From: Promerops cafer
Lineage: Eukaryota; Chordata; Aves; Passeriformes; Nectariniidae
Reading direction: 5' to 3'
Length of the DNA: 64,000 nucleotides
Assembly: GCA_013398275.1 (NCBI GenBank)
Contig: VZSE01011451.1
Location: 107,097 to 171,096 of the forward strand
This document shows, one piece after another, positions 12,728 through 23,490 of this stretch (the stretch's first letter is position 1; each line of letters opens with the position of its first letter). Both the position numbers and the translations under genes were made by a program. The notes beneath the pieces were generated by a model, which was not told where the DNA came from, ran no database searches, and saw nothing but the letters and a program-made list of their open reading frames with translations.

Positions 12728-13733
12728 CACTGAGGATTTCTCATTTTTAGTGATTTATCCATTTATCTGATTTTCTGCTCAGCTGTGCCCAACATCACAC
12801 ACTTTCAGCCAAAATGGACCACTCTGGTCCTGCTCATTTCCAGCACGAAATGCCCTCCTGTACTCTGAGACCTCCTCCCCTTCACTCATCTCATTTTATC
12901 CCCACTGCTGTTAATGGTCGGCAGCAACAAGCAAGGAGCGAAGGGGCTCCAGAGCCATTATCCCAAACTCCCGCCTCCTCCGTGCCTGTCAGCTGCGGCG
13001 GCGGGGATGCTCTTCCCCCTCCCGGCTTTGGCAGGACCCTGTGTCCCGCAGGCAGCGGGAAGCTCGGCGCCTGTGACGGAACTCGCGGGGATGCTGCCCA
13101 TCCATATGGAGACCTGGGTACAAGCTGCTGACGTGCTGCTGCCTCCGCTCGTCCGACGGATCCCGGCTGTGCCTCTGGCCCCATCCCGCCGCTCATTTGC
13201 TGACACGGATCGGCTGCTTGCACTCGCAGCATCCCGGGGGCTTCCTGGCTATCGGCTTTGCTGGGCACGCTGAGCTGGGAGACTGACGGAGGAAGAGTGT
13301 GTAATTGCAACAGAGGGGAAAGCTGCGGGGGAGTTTGTCTCGGGATGACGAACAGGAGCTGGAAAGGCTGAGGGGAAGGGGATGAACAGTCACGAGAGTG
13401 GCCTGACCTGCTCTGAGGCACGGGCTACAGCCAGGAGAAGGGGGATACAAATCTCTCTCCTCGTCCCCGAGCTGATAGAGCAGCACCAAACACGCTGCTG
13501 TGACCACCAACTCACCACACCTGGCCGTGCGTTTCAGAGCTGGGCTTGAACTGATGTTAAAAAAGGTCTTGCCAAGGCCAGAGCAGCCTGATGGACTCTG
13601 GTGGCTTGATAAATAACCACGAATTAATGTCTAATCTGTGTGTGTGTACCAGAGCTGTGCACTCATGGGCTGATGTGACCTGCTGGGTCTGTGAGCACTG
13701 GGAAACTGAGGCACAGAGCAGTGAACTGCTCTG
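12728..13733. other. Unique sequence containing a small CpG island
   Basis: The GC-rich core is listed separately at 12965-13290. Either side is unremarkable. No exon with both splice signals is evident. Confidence 0.45.
12965..13290. promoter_or_regulatory. Small CpG island, possible promoter or enhancer
   Basis: I count roughly 29 CpG dinucleotides in about 320 bases, against very few in the flanks. Clusters lie at 12990-13090 and 13140-13260. No TATA box or clear start codon context is seen. It could be a promoter, an unmethylated enhancer, or part of a GC-rich 5' exon; strand is undecided. Confidence 0.4.
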
Positions 13734-14194
13734 GATCACAGAATCACAGGGTGGCTGCGACCACTGCAGGACCACTGGGACCACTGCAGGTCTTCGAGAC
13801 TGACACCCCTGCTCAAGTAGGGTTCCCTAGAGCAGGTTACTCAGGGTTCTATGCAGACAGGTCTGGAGTATCCCCAGTGAGGAGACTCCACAGCCTCTCT
13901 GGACAATCTGTTCAGTGCTCGGTCACTGCACAGGGCAGAAGTTCTGCCTCCTGTTCAGTTGGAGCCTCCTGGGATCAGTCCCTGCCCATTCCTCTGGAGC
14001 CATTGCTGGGCCCTGGAGCAGAGCCTGGGCCCTGCTCCGAGCCCTCCCTGCACACAGGGACACACAGGGATGAGGGCCCCTCTCAGCTGTGTCTCCTCTC
14101 TCCCTCAGCCTTTCCTCAGCTGGGAGATGCTCCAGTCCCTTCACCATCTCTGTAGTTCTCCACTGGACCCTCTCCAGGAGCTCCGTGTCTCCCT
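13734..14194 (-). mobile_element. CR1 LINE, older Y-like copy
   Basis: Opens with 'atcacagaatcacagggtgg' and carries the 'gagactccacagcctctctg', 'tgttcagtgctcggtcactg' and 'gatgctccagtcccttcacc' blocks. It is more diverged than the J-like copies and contains a small local duplication of 'accactgcagg' at its start. Confidence 0.8.
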
Positions 14195-15485
14195 CCATGA
14201 TGACTTCCTGGAGGAAATCAGCCTTCCAGGGGCATGTGGGAAAGCACAGCAGTCTCCCAGTGGAAACACAGAAGTCATGCTCCCTAGAAACACCACAAAC
14301 TTCATCTGCCAACTGCAGCTGGGCACAGCTGGACACCCGACTGGCTGGTTTGGCATCGCTTGTCTTGCCTAAATCCAAAGGGAACATCCCAAAGCAACAC
14401 AAGTGGTTGGAAGCACCAAAAAATGGAAAATTTGAAGAGCTTTTGGGAAAGAGATTAAAATTTTCTTTCAGCGCCGCCTTCTGCCCTGTGTCCCTGGTCC
14501 TCCTTGAAGGTTTGGGAACTCGCTGTTCTGAAGCTAGGGTGATAAAAAAAAAGAAGTCTGTGCCCTTTTGGATAATATAATAAAGACTTAGATGCTTTTC
14601 GGACGTCAGCTGCCGCCAGTAATCAGCGCTTCGCAGCTGCTGAGTCACAAATAGCTTGAAAAATATTTCCAGTCCTTGCTCTCCTGAGAGCTAATCCCAG
14701 AACGGGCAGTCATAAAAAACCATAAATCCCCAAATTACCAGAATGGCCCCAGAAATCTCTTTTAAGGCGATTAGTTTGATGTCAGTTCTGGATTGCCTTT
14801 ACCTCGTTGTTTCTCCTCCATGTTCCTCGCTCCTCTCTTTTCCCTGGACATCCCCACATGGCTGGAAAAGGTCATTCCTCTGTCCCTCACTCTCCAAACC
14901 CTCCCTAATACCTTGGGATCTGCCCTCCTCCCGGCATGGACTCTGTGCCCCCTCCCCACACCTGTCCTGTCCCCTCTCTGTGTGTGTCCCTGCCAAAAGA
15001 TGAGATAAAACACTAAACACAGAGAGATTCTTTTTCTGGGGGTTTTGGGGGGGTGTTTTTATCATTTGTGGGGAGAACAGAGATGTTCCTTTGTGGGCTT
15101 GTCCACAGATTTTTCACCCTTCAAACCAAACAAAAACCTTTGCCTCAGCTGTCTGCAGGAGGCCTTACCCTGGTATCCAAAGGGCTCCTCCAAGTTTGTA
15201 TTTAGCTGGTTCAAAACTGCTTTATCCATTATTATTAAGAAGAAAAAGAAGAAATAAGCATCTCCTTCATGACACTTTTTTATAAGGGAATGCCAAGCAC
15301 GCTGCAAGAGTCGTCACCATTAATTAAGCAGGACAAAGGCCAGCTGAAGCCCACGTGAGCGTGTCCATGCAGCTGTTGGCATCATTTTAAGTAAGTAAAC
15401 ATATAAATATAAAAACTGCACCAATTCTATAGAAATGAATGTATATTTATTTAATTTTTTAATATATCTGTTTAAGTAGGTTGCA
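14195..15485. other. Unique noncoding sequence
   Basis: Contains the element-like segment 14565-14665 listed separately and G-rich runs near 15036-15054. No gene recognised. Confidence 0.45.
14565..14665. promoter_or_regulatory. Candidate conserved noncoding element with AP-1/MAF-like site
   Basis: The segment has a non-repetitive, CpG-containing texture unlike its flanks. It holds TGCTGAGTCAC at 14638-14648, a good match to an AP-1/MAF half element, and a CRE-like 'gacgtcag' at 14602-14609. Conservation is not testable here. Confidence 0.25.
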
Positions 15486-15688
15486 GAGGAGGCCACGGAG
15501 CTGCTCCAAGGGCTGGAGCCCCTCTGCTCTGGAGCCAGGCTGGGAGAGCTGGGGGTGTTCACCTGGAGAAGAGAAGGATCCAGGGAGAGCTCAGAGCCCC
15601 TTCCAGGGCCTAAAGGGGCTCCAGGAGAGCTGGAGAGGGACTGGGGACAAGGACATGGAATGATAAGGGGAAATGGCTTCACACTGAC
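15486..15688 (+). mobile_element. CR1 LINE, J-like, lacking its 3' end
   Basis: Begins at 'gaggaggccacggagctgct' and stops at 'ggcttcacactgac'. The remaining 3' portion found in other copies is absent. As CR1 normally loses 5' sequence, the missing 3' side points to later deletion or rearrangement. Confidence 0.9.
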
Positions 15689-16206
15689 AGTACCAACATC
15701 TGACCACATCATCTCCCTACAAAAGAACTTATCTGACAAGATTTACCAGATGCTTCCTGATCCTCTGCCATATCTCAGAACGATTTGGGTTGAAAGAGAC
15801 CTTGAAGATCATCTCATTCCACCCCCTGCCATGGGCAGGGACACCTTCCACTATCCCAGGTTGCTCCAAGCACCCTGGCCTTGGACACTTCCAGAGATCC
15901 AGGGGCAGCCACCGCTTCTCTGGGCCCTTGTGCCAGGGCCTCATCACCCTCACAGGAAACAATTCCTTCCCAATATCTAATCTAAATATCATCTCTTTTA
16001 GTGTTAAACCATTCCCTCTTGCCCCATCACTAACTGCCTGTGTAAAACGTCCCTTTCCCTCTTTTTCACAAGCCCCTTTAGGCCCTGGAAGGGACTCTGA
16101 GGTCTCCCTGGAGCCTTCTCCTCTCCAGGTGAACACCCCCAGCTCTCCCAGCCTGGCTCCAGAGCAGAGGGGCTCCAGCCCTTGGAGCAGCTCCGTGGCC
16201 TCCTCT
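15488..16206. repeat. Inverted repeat made of two opposed CR1 copies
   Basis: The arms are about 15488-15620 and 16071-16206 (around 135 bases each), separated by about 450 bases. They are complementary along the arm with scattered mismatches, so a transcript could fold into a long imperfect hairpin. Confidence 0.85.
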
Positions 16207-16208
16207 GG
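15775..16208 (-). mobile_element. CR1 LINE, J-like, near-complete 3' region
   Basis: Runs from the reversed 3' end (about 15780) to the same upstream block that starts the neighbouring + copy. It therefore pairs with 15488-15620 as a large inverted repeat. A short deletion removes 'cccatccaac' in the 'gctccaagcaccctggcc' block. Confidence 0.93.
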
Positions 16209-17589
16209 ACCCTCCTCTGAAGGGGGGTGGCTGTGCCCAGACACTTTGTGGGAGCAGTCACAGTCCCTGCCCCGTGCCTGGGCACTGTGTGGGTCAGTGC
16301 TGGTTGGTCTTGGCCCATCCCTGCCAGGACAAGGAGCAATGCAGGCAGTGAAATGCAGACCCCGTGTCAGGGTCCCAGCACTGCTGCATTTGCAGGTACA
16401 GACTTGCTGTGGCTCTGCCTGCTTTACCCTGGATGCCCCACTGCTCTTCCCCTCTCTTCTCATGACCCCAGTTTGGGTCATCCTCCATTCCGTAAATCTC
16501 TTTCCCCTTCCCTTCTCAAGGACTCAGTGCTTTATGTAAGAATGGGAAGACAGGAGGCATCCACACGGAGACAGCCTAAGAGGAGCAAAAGCCTCTATCA
16601 CTCAGCAGAGAATATTTTTAACATTAACAATAATATCCGGGTGGCCTGGCCTACAAACTGCTGCTCCAGGGCATCCATCCCAGCGTGGCAGCGTTCCCAA
16701 GTGGCTGCTGGGACTCTCTGAACTAAGTTTAGCCCTGAAATGAGCTCAGACCCCTCGCTGAGGTCTCCAGCTCGTGGTCCCCTGGCTGAGCCCATGGAAG
16801 GAGCTTTGCTGCTTCCCCTTCCATCCCTTGGCACCGATGACTCCTTTGCCACGGGTGGCTCTGCCTGCGCCAGCGAAGAAGACGCAAACGCACCCGTGGG
16901 ACGTGGCAGGGACACGTCACCCCCGTGGTGACAGCACAAGGCTCTTCCTGTGCTGAAGGCTCCAAGGGATCAGCGGCTGCCCTGGGTTGCTCCCTGCTCC
17001 GGTTTTGGCTTTGTTCTCCTCCTTGCAGCTCCCCACGTGAGATAAAACCCCAGTGGCCGGAGCCAGGCCGCACGGACAACGCTGGAGTGTTCCTGCCACC
17101 GAGCCCTGCAGGGGCCTCGCAGGACCCAGGGTCACAGCAGCACCCAGCCAGGAGGAGACGCCCAGGGAAGGGCTCTGATATTCCCAGAGACACTCCTGGG
17201 TGACATCCCAGCATCACCCCGGGTGTGGGGTCACCCACGCTGCGTTTGTCACCCCGTGGCTGCCCTGATTGATTTTCCCCAGGGAGCTCCCCCCAGATCC
17301 TTCCCCTGCTACAAACGCAATGGTCAGAGCTGAGCCTGGCCCCCTGTGAGCTTTGCACAGACCAAGAGGCCTTCAAGGACATTTGTACGAAGTATCAGTG
17401 ACATGGATAATAAGGAAGTAAATAAGGAATAAACTGGGGGGGGAAGCACCCTAGGAATCTCACAGCCACCACTAGGACTGTGCACGGGCACAGGGGAAGG
17501 GGGGGCAGCGAGGAGCCAGCTTGCTATTTTAAGGACAAGCTCCAATGGTAAAGTAATCATCTCCCGAGCAATGCTATTTTCTGGATCCG

Positions 17590-18260
17590 TGCCCTCAAGT
17601 CAGCACGAAGCCACCGTGCTTTCTATTCCGGTCACACCGAACGCTTCCCACCAATCTATCCATCTTAATCCCGGCCCCGGCAGCCGCACAGCCCCACCGG
17701 GGCCGAGGGGTGCCCGGAGACGGGGGGTTTGGAGCCGGGAGCATCCGTGCCCGCCCGTCCCTGGGCACACCGGACCATCCTCGCCATCGCCTTTTCTCCC
17801 CGGCGGGATGATCCTTTCATCTGCATCCTCGCTGCTGCTGCTGCTGCTGGACAAAATGCCTCCCACGTAATCAGTTCCCAGCCTCCCTCTCCTCCTCCTC
17901 CTCCCCCCGGCTCCGTGGCTCTCCTCGCTCCATCCCCTCCTCCGGCGCACCGCGGCTACGGATAAAGGGATCGGTCCTGCGGCGCTGGGGTCGTTTCAGG
18001 AGCTGCAGCGGCGGGGCTTTGCACGCACAGAATTCCCGTCCTCACTGCAGCAGCGGCTGGGCACGGGCAGCCGAGGAGGTGCCAGGATGCTTCACCCGAG
18101 CTGTGCCCCCGCATCCCTGCCCGACCTGTGCCTCCGTGCCCGCCCCGTTCCCTCCTCATCCAAAAGGGATGTGCTGGGCACGGAGATACCGCACAAACCC
18201 TCCTTCACCAACTCCAGGACCATCCCATGCCCGCATGCCATCCCCGCATCCCTCCCCGCA
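17590..18260. promoter_or_regulatory. CpG island, best promoter candidate
   Basis: GC content is clearly raised and CpG is dense throughout (about 50 in the first 550 bases by eye), with the highest density near 17690-17780 and 17940-18070. A CTG run lies at 17831-17850 and a CCT run at about 17886-17905. Just upstream on the + strand is a CCAAT-like 'ccaatgg' near 17542. A minus-strand frame at 17600-17950 reads the CTG run as seven serines followed by acidic residues; a plus-strand frame at 17729-17965 reads it as alanines. Neither is a known protein. Direction of transcription is not determined. Confidence 0.55.
17831..17850. repeat. CTG trinucleotide run
   Basis: Six uninterrupted CTG units inside the CpG island, beginning after 'cctcg'. 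Confidence 0.85.
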
Positions 18261-18302
18261 GCCAGGGCATCCACACCACAGGATCACCGAAAGCTCTTCC
18301 TC

Positions 18303-18341
18303 TATCTCTCTCTTTTTTTTTCTTTTTCTTTTTTTTTTTAA
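18303..18341. repeat. Pyrimidine tract
   Basis: T runs broken by single C bases at the 3' edge of the CpG island. It could serve as a splice acceptor tract, but the first following AG has no convincing exon behind it. Confidence 0.6.
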
Positions 18342-19413
18342 TCCGTGTGATGAGGCAGGAGCTGCGCTTCCTGCTGCAAGGATTTCCCTGCGAGTTCACC
18401 TTCAAAAGCACCGAGTCCCCAGAGCCCCCGAGGCAGGAGGTTTCCTTCTGCTGAGCGCTAACAAGTGGTCAGGAGCTTGGGGTTTTGGTGCTGTTCCCTA
18501 AATAGAACATCTCTTCAGAAGCCCAAAAGATTAAAAGCTCAGCTGACTTCCAGAAAAATGGTGTTTATACAGAGCACAACAGGATCTGGAGTTTAAATAT
18601 ATATATTTACACAAACACTTATATAAGGACCCTCCTAGACACAAATTAACCTCCAGTTATGCTTTGGGAGGAAAGTTTCCCTGGGATTTTATGTTTTCTC
18701 TCTATCCAGACAAATCCCAAATACTGGTCATTGCAATAAAAGTGCACTGCATTGTGAAGCCTGAAAATTGCCTTATTTTGGTACTTTTTGCTCGCAGACT
18801 TGGATTTGAATCCCTTTTTTTTTCCATCAGAGTGCTCAAAAGCCCTGAGCTCCCTCTGTGCCTCAGTTTCCCCAGTTTAGAAACAGTCCCCACACTGGCC
18901 AGGTGACAGTGAAGTTTATGACATGTCCAAGACTTGTTTCTGATAAAAAAATCTACTGCAAATCAAAAGTCAAAGCTGAGAAAATGCTCGGGGTGGGATG
19001 GTTGGAGTTTCTGGAGGAGGGAGAACATTTTTTGAGGTTTGGGGTTTTTTTGAGAATTTTCTAAAAAATAACACTACCTAAAAAAACCAACCAGAAATAG
19101 TCACAAGAGATTCAAAGTTTAAAGATGTGACCTCCTAATTCTTCCCTAAACCACAGACCAGCTCAAACAGGGGCACTAATCAAGTTCATCACCAAGAGAT
19201 TTGCAGTCCACAGATGACTCAGATTTGGTCTTTACGTTGACTTCCTCATTCCCATTTCCCCAATTTGCATTTTTTTCCCCTTCCCACCCCTTTTGTCTCC
19301 AGCTCAGCACAGCATTTAGCAGGTCAATGCACTTTAAATACACTGATAAATAAATGATTATTTTTTATATGTTCAGTGGGTGAGTTTGAGTGAGTGCAGC
19401 TGAGGAAGAGGAG

Positions 19414-19470
19414 AAGATGGGATGGGATAAGATGGGATGGGATGATAAAGGATGGGATGATAAAGGATGG
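19414..19470. repeat. GGGAT-type simple repeat
   Basis: Built from 'gatgg' words with a later 15-base unit ('gatgataaaggatgg' type) repeated about twice. Confidence 0.75.
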
Positions 19471-19517
19471 CTGTTTGCAAGGGGCTGCACCAGTGTGGGA
19501 CATGCACAGGTATTTAA

Positions 19518-19570
19518 ATTTTATATATATGTGTGTGTATATATATATATATATAAACACATATATATCC
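19518..19570. repeat. TA/TG dinucleotide microsatellite
   Basis: A compound array of TA units interrupted by a short GT run and ending in a second TA run after 'aaacaca'. Confidence 0.85.
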
Positions 19571-19807
19571 ATAAATTTCCAAACCCAGAATTTGTAAGGG
19601 TTTTTCCCTGCCTGTAAAAAGGTAAGGAAAAAAATATAGAGAAGCAAAAAAAGGCAGAACAAGCCCAGTCCTCTAACAAAAATAACAATAGGATCCTTCT
19701 AAGGAGTAATTCCAGGTCTCCTGGACTAAATTGGAGCAGGTTCCCAGGAGTCAGCAGAGAAGAGGCAGAGTGCTGCAAGAGCCAGTCACACACCCTGCAG
19801 CTGGCAA

Positions 19808-19834
19808 AATAATAATAATAGTAATAATAATAAT
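19808..19834. repeat. AAT trinucleotide microsatellite
   Basis: About nine AAT units with one G substitution in the middle. Confidence 0.85.
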
Positions 19835-20037
19835 CAGCCGTGTCCAATCAGCCCTAATATCCATTACCACCATCAGGTTCAGTGCAGGATTAAGAACTGA
19901 AAGTGAATAAATATGCCTGTGATTTTCACCGTGTTTAGAGACTGATTGGGAGTCCCAGTGGAGGGGTGTTTTCTGCCACGGATGCATTTTCCAAGCTGGG
20001 TCTCTCTTGGCTGCACTCTTGACTCCTGACACCCTGA

Positions 20038-20214
20038 AATCCCAGAACGGTTTGGGTGGGAAAGGATCTTAAAGATCAGCTGGTTCCATCCCCTGCCATG
20101 GGCAGGGACACCTTCCACCATCCCAGGCTGCTCCAAGCTGGCCTTGGGCACTTCCAGGGATCCAGGGGCAGCCACAGCTTCTCTGGGCAACCTGTGCCAG
20201 GGCCTCACCACCCT
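20038..20214 (-). mobile_element. CR1 LINE 3' end, J-like
   Basis: Shows the reversed terminus, the 'ccatgggcagggacaccttc' block and the 'cacagcttctctgggcaacc' block. It has lost about ten bases between 'ctccaag' and 'ctggccttgg'. Confidence 0.93.
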
Positions 20215-21255
20215 TGGTGTGGGAACAACCATCCCAAAGCTGGATTGGGATTCATTCCTCAAGTTGGCCAAAATTTTGAGTTGAACCCACAAAAAAGACC
20301 TTGTGCTGCTCTTTGTGCAGTAAATGTCCCACTGCTCAGGGCACCTCCTTGTCACCCAGCCCCTGCTGTGAGGATTTTCAACCTCAGAGTTGAGGAATAA
20401 GATCACAGAACTTCATTTCCTTGTGGTGGTCTCATCCACTCTCGTAGGAAATGAAATTCCCTCACTTTACCTTCTGCTACTCACAGACTTGCAGATTTCA
20501 GTGTCCTGCCCCCAAAATAGCATGGAAAGTGATGGGAACATGCTCAGCAAGGCAATGTAGGTGCTGGAGAAGCTGGGCCATGAGGGGGATCTCGCTGAGG
20601 AGTCTCATCCTCCACCTCAGCCATGTGGCGAGAGCCAGTCCTGAGTTACGGCCATGCCTGTAGGACCTGACCATGCCCATCCCAAACTGCTAAAACCGTC
20701 CTTGGCACAGCTCACACCAGCCCAGACCCAGCCACGCCTGAACCTGGGGGTGAGCAGAGCCCCGAGGATGCCCCGGAGTCCTGTTCCCAGGGTCACGCCA
20801 TGGATGCCAGGTGGAATTCCCTCTGCACGCCCCGATGTCCATGTGTGAACCTCTGCTCCGTGCCACTGAACCACAGCCAGACATGGCCTTTGGTGACTTC
20901 CCCGGGGTCTCCTTGGGGGAAGCCAAACATCCCAATGGTCAACAGAGTCACGGAGAAGGATGGAAAAGTGACAGAGGCCCCCACACCGACACCAGGGCTG
21001 TGCCCTGCCCGCCATGGCCGCAGTCCTGTGTCACCTCCATGGTGTCCCACCTCTCAGAACTCCCTGAGGAGGGGCAAGGAGGAGACCAGGCTGTTTTTTT
21101 GGGGCGGGCAGAGGGAGGAGCAGCTGTGTTTGCCTCAGAGCACTCAGGGGATGATGGAGGATGACCCCTTCCAGTGCTACCCTGCCAGGGAGAAATCACA
21201 GGGATGGACACAGTGGGAATTCAGAGTTACTCCTCCGTACACCTCTGGATGCTCT

Positions 21256-21346
21256 TTCTTTCCTCACTTTCCTGCTCCTTTTAATTCTTCTTTTTCTTTC
21301 TTTCTTTCCTCACTTTCATGCTCCTTTTTATTCTTCCTCTCTTTTT
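21256..21346. repeat. Two tandem copies of a 46-base pyrimidine unit
   Basis: The unit starting 'tcctcacttt' at 21261 recurs at 21307 with few changes ('cctgctcc' becomes 'catgctcc'). The pair makes an unusually long pyrimidine-rich tract ending shortly before an AG at 21357-21358. Confidence 0.8.
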
Positions 21347-21358
21347 CTGGTGGCACAG

Positions 21359-21579
21359 GGAGGAAGGGCTTGACTCGGAGAAGGAACAGTGCAGACAAAT
21401 CCATCAACTCCAGCGAGGAGGAGCCGGGCTCCCGAAAGCGGCAGGGAGATGTCTCTTCCTTGGGGGAATCTCTGCATGCAGGGATGATGGGAGAGCCCCT
21501 CCGCCGCCCTGCCTCCCTGAATCCTCCGCACTCTCGGCATCCCCTCTCCGCCTCCTCACCAACTCTCCGGTTTCCGTGA
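21359..21579 (+). CDS. Candidate coding exon, product unknown (low confidence)
   Basis: A long pyrimidine tract and 'ggcacag' give a plausible splice acceptor at 21358. From there one frame is open for about 74 codons to a stop ending at 21579. Its start reads RKGLTRRRNSADKSINSSEE: basic, serine-rich and acidic in the style of a disordered, phosphorylatable segment. I do not recognise the protein. If real, it would be a terminal exon, or an internal one using a donor I cannot place. A second frame is also open across the same bases, so the open frame alone is weak evidence. The surrounding DNA is CpG-rich. Chance is a serious alternative. Confidence 0.2.
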
Positions 21580-21886
21580 CAACGCCTGGCTCACAGGAGC
21601 CTCTCCATTGCAGCACTCACCCACCCCGGCACCACGCACAGCCCGTGCCTGTGCATCCCACGTGGGGTCCAGCGGGTTCACCAGCAAGCAACAGCCTCGG
21701 GCTGGGTGCTCGGAGGAAGCTCCAAACTGCAGCTGGATCTCGGAGCGGGGAGAAGGCTGCCGGGTTGGGGATTGTGTCTTTGATCCGGCTCCCAGGAATG
21801 GTTGCTGCGAGAGGTGGGTGCTGAGAGAGGTTGGGATGCAGGAAAGGCAAAGGGGAAAACCTTCACAGTGCTCAGGTCAGAGCTGA

Positions 21887-22300
21887 TCATAGAACCACAG
21901 TCATAGAATCAGAATGGTTTGTTTTGGAAGGGGCTTTAAAGCCCAACTTGTTCCGTCCCCTGCCATGGGTAAGAACACCTTCCACTATCCCAGGCTTCTC
22001 CAAGCTCTGTCCAGCCTGGCCTTGGACACTCTTCCAGGGATCCAGGGGCAGCCACAGCTTCTCTGGGCACCCTGTGCCAGGGCCTCAGCACCCTCCCAGG
22101 GAGGAATTCCTTCCCAATATCCCATCTATCCCTGCCCCCTGGCAGTGGGAAGCCATTCCCTGTACCCTGTCCCTCCATGCCTTGTCCCCAGTCCCTCTCC
22201 AGCTCTCCTGGAGCCCCTTTAGGCCCTGGAAGGGGCTCTGAGGTCTCCCTGGATCCTTCTTTTCTCCGGGTGAATACTCCCAGCTCTCCTACCCAGCCTG
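21887..22300 (-). mobile_element. CR1 LINE, J-like, long copy
   Basis: Extends from the reversed tail 'atagaatcagaatgg' through the 'ctctggcagtgggaagcc' block to the 'aatactcccagctctccta' block, about 410 bases. Confidence 0.94.
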
Positions 22301-22920
22301 ATGCTGAGGTTACACCTCCACCATAAATCCATGCTGGAGCCTGATCCCCACCCCTGACCTGGCCATGTTCACACCATTGACCTTTCCCAAAGACAGTGGC
22401 TGCACCCCAACCACCTGCTGGGGATGTTCCCTGGCCCATGCCAACTCCTGAGCTGAGACAGGGATGGTTTGGCCAAATCTGAGTTGGCCAGGGCTGAAAA
22501 GGCTCTGGGGATGGTGGTGAAAACAGAAATGTGAAGGTTCCACCCCAGCCCTTGTGTTCTGACTCTGTTCCATTTGCCACTCACAATAATCAATCACTCA
22601 GCCCTGGCAGGGCCTGGGCAAACCTGAGCCCATCTGCTGGCAGCGCTCTCAATTCACCCGTGCCCCAGAGATGCCACAGCAAGTGCCCAGAGCAGCAGCA
22701 GTGACTTCCACCAGACTGAACCCAGAGTCACAGAACCCTCTCAGGTGACTGTCCCCTGCCCCAGGGGATAGGCTCAGACTCTGGTTATTTTGGCTGAACA
22801 CTCACCAAGGACATGAAGCCACCTTGTAGAGGTGCAGACACTGCAGGGAGTGTTTGCAGAGAGCAGGGGCTGTGCCCAGGAAAGTGGCCACAGGGTGGGA
22901 ATTAAGGGCAGGAGCCACTT
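22301..22920. other. Unique noncoding sequence
   Basis: Nothing recognised; ordinary base composition. Confidence 0.45.
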
Positions 22921-23144
22921 GGAATCATAAAATCACAGACTGTCCTGAGCTGGAAGGGACCCATCCAGTCCAACTCCTGGCCCTGCACAGACACCCCAAA
23001 ATCCCACCCTGTGTGTCCTTGAGATTGTTGTTGAAATGCTCCTGGAGCTCTGGCACCCTTGGGACTGTTCCCTGAGAAGCTTTTTCAGTGCCCCACGACC
23101 CTCTGGGAGAAGAACCTTTCCCTGATATCCAACCCAAACCCTGA
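22921..23144 (-). mobile_element. CR1 LINE, C/F-like
   Basis: Begins 'ggaatcataaaatcacagac' and carries 'ccaactcctggccctgcaca' and the 'cccacgaccctctgggagaa' block. It is a different subfamily from the J-like majority. Confidence 0.88.
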
Positions 23145-23390
23145 AATAAGCACTGGTTTACTTGTGTTGATAATGGTTGGTAAATTTGTTATCTCTGTAA
23201 CCTGGAGCACAGGAAAACAATCAAACAAAACATCCAGACTCTTGTGGAGGTTTTCTCCACATCCCAGTGCTTGGCAGGGTGTGGGGAGGACTTTGTTTCC
23301 AGCACAGCCTTGGCACAGACTAATGAAAGCTGTTCCAAATTGTCCCACCACACAAATCCCAAAAAGGACCCAGGACCAGCTGCTCCACTG

Positions 23391-23490
23391 ATCACAGAAT
23401 CACAGAACAGTCTGGGTTGGAAGGGACCTTTAAAGGACATCTAGTCCAGACCCCTGGAATGAGCAGGGACATCTCCAACTAGATCAGGCT
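23391..23490 (-). mobile_element. CR1 LINE 3' end fragment
   Basis: Two reversed octamer-like tail units ('atcacagaatcacagaac') precede 'gggttggaagggacct' and 'catctccaactagatcaggc'. This looks like an F/H-type copy. Confidence 0.85.

Larger units (their letters stand above)
16209..20037. other. Unique region with the main CpG island and simple repeats
   Basis: The longest stretch without a recognised mobile element (about 3.8 kb). It holds the CpG island at 17590-18260, a pyrimidine tract at 18303-18341 and simple repeats at 19414-19834. Frames at 16729-17382 (minus, 217 codons) and elsewhere match no family I recognise. Confidence 0.5.
20215..21886. other. Unique region, CpG-rich toward its end
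   Basis: 20640-21060 is moderately GC-rich. 21360-21830 has raised CpG density (about 28 by eye) and includes the exon-like segment and the duplicated pyrimidine tract listed separately. Confidence 0.45.

Noticed and set aside
17600..17950. Minus-strand frame with seven serines and an acidic stretch, as a first coding exon
   Set aside because: The serines are the CTG run. No donor splice site is found on that strand and the opposite strand is open too. Kept only as a note on the CpG island.
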